Assembly: GCA_015487435.1 (NCBI GenBank)
Contig: WFPU01000109.1
Coordinates: 1 to 7,463 of the forward strand
DNA: 7,463 nucleotides
Direction of reading: 5' to 3'
From: Sulfurimonas sp.
GTDB taxonomy: Bacteria; Campylobacterota; Campylobacteria; Campylobacterales; Sulfurimonadaceae
Position numbers and translations under genes: made by a program. A model generated the notes under the pieces. It ran no database searches. It had not been told where the DNA came from and worked only from the letters and a program-made list of their open reading frames with translations. Below are positions 4,504 through 7,463 of the stretch, piece by piece (position 1 is the first letter of the stretch; each line of letters begins with the position of its first letter).

Positions 4504-4919
4504 TGATTTAATTTTTTAATATATTGTAAATAATTATCTTTTGTTTTAAAATATAGCACTCCGTTGTCTCTGTTGGGGTCTGGGAAAATAAGTGCCCCTA
4601 CTTTATCAACTTTCTCGCCAGAAAACGGGTCAATTGAAAACCGTGTTGTGCTATCTTCTCGTAATTGTGAAGAAGAATAATCGCAACAACCATAATAGGT
4701 TTTTCCATCTACTTCTACAGGATATTCGCTTGGTGCGTCTAATATTACATTGTAGAACATACAAATATCAGTTGGTTTAATCTGTTCTGCCGGTTCAATA
4801 GTGGATTTAGTCGTTTCCACATCTTCCTTTATTGTAGTATTGTTTTTATTCTCTGAATTACACGAAATAGCAATAATACTTACCAGAATAATTGTCATTA
4901 TGGTTTTAATCGTTTTCAT
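4500..4919 (-). CDS. GCC-motif lipoprotein (paralog)
   Basis: A 139-residue predicted lipoprotein: hydrophobic residues 5-19 end in IAISC with C20 as the likely lipidated residue, although alanine at -3 is atypical. A polar linker follows, then the same domain as the downstream gene: DICMFYNVILD (C53), VDGKTYYGCCDYSSSQL (C78, C79), SIDPFSGEKVDKVGALI and PDPNRDNGVLYFKTKDNYLQYIKK. The pair arose by tandem duplication, with one copy membrane-anchored and the other soluble. It starts 1 base after the DJ-1/PfpI gene. A role in binding or handing on a metal outside the inner membrane is likely but unproven. Confidence 0.85.
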   Translation of the reverse strand: MKTIKTIMTIILVSIIAISCNSENKNNTTIKEDVETTKSTIEPAEQIKPTDICMFYNVILDAPSEYPVEVDGKTYYGCCDYSSSQLREDSTTRFSIDPFSGEKVDKVGALIFPDPNRDNGVLYFKTKDNYLQYIKKLNQ

Positions 4920-4920
4920 A

Positions 4921-5511
4921 TCAGTAAATCATTAATTTTTTAATCTTATCTGTATTTTCTTTTCCTGTTAACTGTTCAAGCAATAAGTATGCAACTTCTA
5001 ATGATGAGGCAGGACCAGCACAACTAATAATTCTATTATCAAATTCAACTTTTTGTTTTGTGTATATTGCTTTACCGCTTTTAAGTCTTTCAACATTATC
5101 GTGAAATCTGCTTAAATTATAAGTGGTTGCTTTTTTATCCTTTAATAACCCTGCATCTGAAATTGGTAAAATTCCAACACACATTGTTGCGATAACTCCT
5201 CCATTCTGATGGATAATTCCTGCTATTTTGTGCAAATGTTCAGAATATGCTTCATCAAATCCTGCATTGTGAAAACCACCTGGTAATACAAAGGCATCAA
5301 ACTGTGTGTAGTCGGGTTCTTCTTTTTTTAGGTTAAAAGTTGGTGTAAACTCAATTCCAAATTTTCCTTTTACGCTATCGTGAAAAGCACAAGTTTTTAA
5401 GTTCACAGGACTTAGATTGTCTCGAACATTAGTCCAACCTAAAACGTCAATTATTGTAACGGCTTCAAGGTCTTCTACACCCTGACTTAAAAACATCAAT
5501 ACTTTTTTCAT
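4921..5511 (-). CDS. DJ-1/PfpI family protein
   Basis: A 196-residue member of the DJ-1/PfpI (class I glutamine amidotransferase-like) superfamily and close to the usual size. SQGVEDLEAVTIIDVL (9-24) matches the DJ-1 region that supplies the conserved glutamate (E16 here). VLPGGFHNAG (75-84) is the first conserved loop. ATMCVGILPISDAGLL (108-123) is the nucleophile elbow with C111, and KKATTYNL follows as in DJ-1. Relatives act as glyoxalases/deglycases, chaperones or redox and metal-binding proteins, and sequence alone does not choose among them. It starts immediately after the methyltransferase stop (TAA then ATG) with no gap. In this operon a cytoplasmic thiol or stress function is plausible. 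Confidence 0.9.
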   Translation of the reverse strand: MKKVLMFLSQGVEDLEAVTIIDVLGWTNVRDNLSPVNLKTCAFHDSVKGKFGIEFTPTFNLKKEEPDYTQFDAFVLPGGFHNAGFDEAYSEHLHKIAGIIHQNGGVIATMCVGILPISDAGLLKDKKATTYNLSRFHDNVERLKSGKAIYTKQKVEFDNRIISCAGPASSLEVAYLLLEQLTGKENTDKIKKLMIY

Positions 5512-6198
5512 TTATCTTTTTCTGAATAGTGTGTAAACATAAGGTCTTTCGGCTCCTGATGGCATAATGTAGATATAGTCAAAGCTATCAATTAACTCAA
5601 AATCAGTACCGAGTTTTTCAATTAGCATTTCTTTGCTATATCTATGTACAGGAAGTCCTGCACAAACTGTTGCTCCATTTAGATTATATTCTGCCAACAA
5701 AACAAAACCATTACTTTTTACTTTGCTTTTCAGTAAATCAAAATAAGTGTCTTGCTCTTTTGTTTCAGTAAAGAAATGAAGAACTGCCCTATCAATCCAC
5801 AAATCAACAGGCTCAATATTTTTCAAAACTGTTGGATTAATTAAATCATCAACAATAAATTCAACTTTTTTAGTGCTTAATCTATCTTCCAAGTTTTTTA
5901 ATGCGACCTTACTCAAATCAGACGCGATTAAATTTGAGTAACCAAAGTTTAAAAGTTCATCAACAAGTGTAGTGCTTCCAGCACCTACATTTAATATTCG
6001 AGCTGATTTGGTCAGTCCTGTCTTAGAAATTAGTTTTATTGTAGGTGTGAGGTCTGTTTCGTACCAACCTAATTTATTTTCTGAACTGTTTAAATAAGCA
6101 TTATCCCAATGTTCTTTAAGGTTTACATTTTCATTTTCCACTTGTGGCGAGCAACAACTTTTATTTTTGTCACTAATATTGCAACTTTCTCCTTTCAT
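5512..6198 (-). CDS. SAM-dependent methyltransferase, Cys-rich start
   Basis: A 228-residue class I methyltransferase. HWDNAYLNSSENKLGWYE (30-47) is a typical opening, ILNVGAGST (68-76) is the SAM-binding motif I, ASDLS (92-96) is the acidic motif II, VDD (116-118) follows, and DLWIDRAVLHFF (132-143) is the motif IV region. The N-terminus adds C6, C15 and C16, which are not part of the fold and could bind a thiophilic metal. C179 lies in TVCAGLPVHRYS, a phrase common to this subgroup. It lacks the full cysteine set expected for the arsenite methyltransferase ArsM, so that name is not warranted. It overlaps the SHOCT gene by 4 bases (ATGA). The substrate is unknown. Confidence 0.88.
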   Translation of the reverse strand: MKGESCNISDKNKSCCSPQVENENVNLKEHWDNAYLNSSENKLGWYETDLTPTIKLISKTGLTKSARILNVGAGSTTLVDELLNFGYSNLIASDLSKVALKNLEDRLSTKKVEFIVDDLINPTVLKNIEPVDLWIDRAVLHFFTETKEQDTYFDLLKSKVKSNGFVLLAEYNLNGATVCAGLPVHRYSKEMLIEKLGTDFELIDSFDYIYIMPSGAERPYVYTLFRKR

Positions 6199-6437
6199 AC
6201 TATGTCATTTTTAATTTTATCAAATTCCTCTTTGCTAATTTCTCCATTAGCATATCTTTTTTTTAAGATGTCAAGAGGTGTTTCTTTTTGCTCATTTGGA
6301 TAATTATTTTGGCTATGATGACTACAAGGTGGTCTAAAATTACCTCTGCCAAATATCATATACACAACAATAAGCATTACGATTATCATAATGAATGGAA
6401 AAATCCACATTCCACCCATCCAATGTTCTGTCCACAT
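6195..6437 (-). CDS. Single-TM SHOCT-domain protein
   Basis: An 80-residue membrane protein. One membrane helix (about 10-30) follows a Met/Trp-rich N-terminus (MWTEHWMGGMW). A short polar stretch with C38, H40 and H41 comes next. The C-terminal LDILKKRYANGEISKEEFDKIKNDI (55-79) is a classic SHOCT domain, a short helical oligomerisation module. Such proteins are frequent in copper and other metal loci, but their role is not established. The gene lies 2 bases after the Met-rich gene and overlaps the methyltransferase start by 4 bases. Confidence 0.88.
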   Translation of the reverse strand: MWTEHWMGGMWIFPFIMIIVMLIVVYMIFGRGNFRPPCSHHSQNNYPNEQKETPLDILKKRYANGEISKEEFDKIKNDIV

Positions 6438-6439
6438 AA

Positions 6440-6709
6440 TTATTTATTTTCTTTTGTTATATTTTCGAGAGTTGCAATCATTTTCCCCATCATTTCCTTG
6501 GCAAGTTTTGTTTTTGCCTCATTATCAATTTCTGCGAATATCATTCCCATACATTTGGGCATCATATTACTTACAAATTGCATTCTGTCTTCTGCTGTCA
6601 TTTCTGAGAACATTTTGTCCATCATTTTGTCCATCATTTGTGGCATATCTTCAGGTTTCATCATTCCTGACATCATTTTTTCCATTACTTCTTTCATAAA
6701 ATCTTTCAT
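6440..6709 (-). CDS. Methionine-rich small protein
   Basis: An 89-residue protein with 22 methionines by count (about 25%), arranged in MM pairs and MxxM spacings over residues 1-56, plus a single cysteine (C53). It has no signal peptide and no membrane segment and looks wholly helical. Methionine-rich stretches are known to bind Cu(I)/Ag(I) and other soft metals, so a cytoplasmic metal buffer is a reasonable inference. The gene starts 12 bases after the repressor gene and ends 2 bases before the SHOCT gene. The plus-strand open frames over this stretch are shadows of its repetitive Met codons. Confidence 0.85.
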   Translation of the reverse strand: MKDFMKEVMEKMMSGMMKPEDMPQMMDKMMDKMFSEMTAEDRMQFVSNMMPKCMGMIFAEIDNEAKTKLAKEMMGKMIATLENITKENK

Positions 6710-6721
6710 AATATATTTGTT

Positions 6722-7048
6722 TTAATCGACATTGGGAATAATGTCTATGTTACTTTTTAATCGTTCAATTAATACTTCTTTCATCAATGCACAAGCCGTA
6801 GTGATTTTTGGTGAAGCAATTTTGTAGTAAACATTTACTCCTTCTTTTCGTTGTAAAATAATTCCATTGCTTACCATTAATGATAAATGTCTTGCAAGCG
6901 TTGATTTTCCAACGCCAATTGCTTCCGCTATTTCACTAAATGATAATTCCGCATCTTTTAAATGAAAGACTGTTTCAAGTCTGATAGGATGTCCCATTGA
7001 ATTACAGACTTCTGCGTGTAATTTGAATAATATTTTATCAGAGTTCAT
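6722..7048 (-). CDS. ArsR-family repressor of operon 2
   Basis: A 108-residue winged-helix repressor. MGHPIRLETVFHL (18-30) is the family's opening helix. LSFSEIAEAIGVGKSTLARHLSLMVSNGII (35-64) is the helix-turn-helix, and LQRKEGVNVYYKI (65-77) is the wing. The arsenic box ELCVC is absent. Two cysteines remain: C15 in helix 1 and C86 in the last helix (TTACALM). These could form a different sensing site, so the inducer may differ from that of operon 1. It leads an eight-gene operon. A symmetric operator spans the -7 box 26 bases upstream of the start. Confidence 0.9.
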   Translation of the reverse strand: MNSDKILFKLHAEVCNSMGHPIRLETVFHLKDAELSFSEIAEAIGVGKSTLARHLSLMVSNGIILQRKEGVNVYYKIASPKITTACALMKEVLIERLKSNIDIIPNVD

Positions 7049-7073
7049 AATTTGTATAATTCGTTAAACTACG

Positions 7074-7093
7074 AGTTCGCAAATATACGAACT
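7074..7093 (-). promoter_or_regulatory. Operon 2 operator enclosing the -7 box
   Basis: On the minus strand this reads AGTTCG-TATATTTG-CGAACT. The six-base arms are perfectly complementary, and the eight-base spacer is itself a TAnnTTTG -7 box (7080-7087). A TTG at 7108-7110 lies 20 bases upstream and suits the -33 element. Transcription would start near 7074 and leave a leader of about 25 bases. Repressor binding would cover the promoter, as expected for autoregulation by the adjacent ArsR-type gene. A second, weaker pair TTCGT/ACGAG (7060-7064 and 7071-7075) lies just downstream. Confidence 0.75.
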
Positions 7094-7138
7094 AATATTT
7101 AATAATTCAATTTAAGTTCCATTTATTTGCGGTGGGTC

Positions 7139-7234
7139 AATTTTACTCTTTTATTTTTTAGCGTTGGACTTGTGTGTAGGCAAAAAAAATAAATGTGTAA
7201 AATGTGCGGTGGCATTTTCGTAATGGTGGGTAAC
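7139..7234. repeat. Conserved right module of unit 2
   Basis: It is homologous to 3145-3241 of unit 1: the AATTTTACTCTTTTATTTTT start, AGCGTTGG (7160-7167), CTTGTGTGTAGGC (7169-7181), AATGTGTAAAATGTGCGGTGG, and the terminal repeat GGTGGGTAAC (7225-7234), which is a perfect inverse of 3360-3369. It is non-coding. Confidence 0.88.
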
Positions 7235-7352
7235 GGTTTTGCATATGGTGCGGAGCGCTGTCAGCCGACTCTTTCCTTTGGGTAAATCTACTCATTTTTT
7301 TCTTTTCTCCGGTTCTCCCGATGTTACTCTACTGCCGCCCTGCACCATATGC
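7235..7352. repeat. Palindromic linker 3 (118 bp), second type
   Basis: The linker runs from AAC (7232-7234) to GTT (7353-7355). Its arms are GCATATGGTGC (7241-7251) and GCACCATATGC (7342-7352), a perfect 11-bp match, with weaker GC-rich pairing just inside. It is unrelated in sequence to linkers 1 and 2 yet has the same length, a similar start (GGTTTT against GGTTAG) and the same AAC...GTT frame. A plus-strand frame of 60 codons crosses it but is not credible as a gene. Confidence 0.85.
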
Positions 7353-7463
7353 GTTGTTGGGGAGCGTGTGCGGTTAGGTTACTGTCCACCGCCACGGGAA
7401 AGCGCCTCTGCGGGCCACTGACCTGGCGCGCGGGGTGGCCTGTTGTGCGCTGGCCGGGTGTTG
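7353..7463. other. Start of second GC-rich unit, cut by window
   Basis: It repeats 33-143 with 4 differences and begins with GTTGTTGGGG. It continues past the window, so whether the full GC-rich unit is present is unknown. With linker 3 it forms the right copy of the 143-base direct repeat (7321-7463). Confidence 0.9.

Noticed and set aside
5512..6198. Naming the methyltransferase arsM or tehB
   Set aside because: The fold is clear, but the conserved cysteines of ArsM are not recognisable and no tellurite-specific feature is seen.
6288..6725. Plus-strand frames of 102 and 145 codons opposite the Met-rich and SHOCT genes
   Set aside because: Antisense shadows: runs of CAT (reverse of Met codons) keep the frames open. 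The minus-strand genes have coherent domains and tight operon spacing.

Overview
ORGANISM. The window looks like accessory DNA from a member of the Bacteroidota (Flavobacteriia/Cytophagia-like). The genes are AT-rich. Promoters carry the phylum's -7 box (TAnnTTTG) and most starts lack a Shine-Dalgarno sequence. The proteins (MerTP fusion, ArsR-type repressors, small lipoproteins, SHOCT protein, DJ-1/PfpI protein) fit that group. No rRNA, tRNA, transposase, integrase or CRISPR array is visible.

LAYOUT. The window reads as a chain of modular units separated by palindromic linkers of nearly constant length. A GC-rich, apparently non-coding unit (33-420) is followed by linker 1 (421-537), an AT-rich gene-bearing unit 1 (538-3241), linker 2 (3242-3359), gene-bearing unit 2 (3360-7234), linker 3 (7235-7352), and the start of a second copy of the GC-rich unit (7353-7463). 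The first 143 bases recur at 7321-7463 with 6 differences. Each unit begins with GTT and ends with AAC inside short inverted terminal repeats: GTTACCCACC/GGTGGGTAAC for units 1 and 2, and GTTGGGG/CCCCAAC for the GC-rich unit. Each linker is 117-118 bp with imperfectly complementary arms. Units 1 and 2 share conserved non-coding ends of about 100-120 bp although their genes are unrelated. The plan recalls an integron cassette array, but the sites do not match the classical attC consensus.

GENES. All 12 genes are on the minus strand, in two compact operons, each led by an ArsR-family repressor with a promoter/operator just upstream and each ending at the same point of the shared left module. 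Operon 1 (3052 to 641) encodes an ArsR repressor with a thiol metal(loid) site, an OB-fold-like lipoprotein with a CxxxxC, a cysteine-rich protein with an MtrA-like (methyl-corrinoid) domain plus a DUF4346-like domain, and a multi-spanning membrane protein with a Cys-Cys pair and a cysteine-rich tail. Operon 2 (7048 to 3476) encodes a second ArsR-type repressor, a methionine-rich protein (22 Met in 89 residues), a one-TM SHOCT protein, a SAM methyltransferase with a cysteine-rich N-terminus, a DJ-1/PfpI protein, two paralogous exported proteins with a GCC motif, and a MerT-MerP fusion.

FUNCTION. The inferred theme is handling of soft metals or metalloids (Hg, As, Cu or organometal forms). Notably, neither operon contains the usual detoxification enzyme (no merA, merB, arsC, arsB/acr3 or P-type ATPase). 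The two strongest leads are the cassette-like architecture and the predicted corrinoid-type MtrA-like protein under ArsR control.
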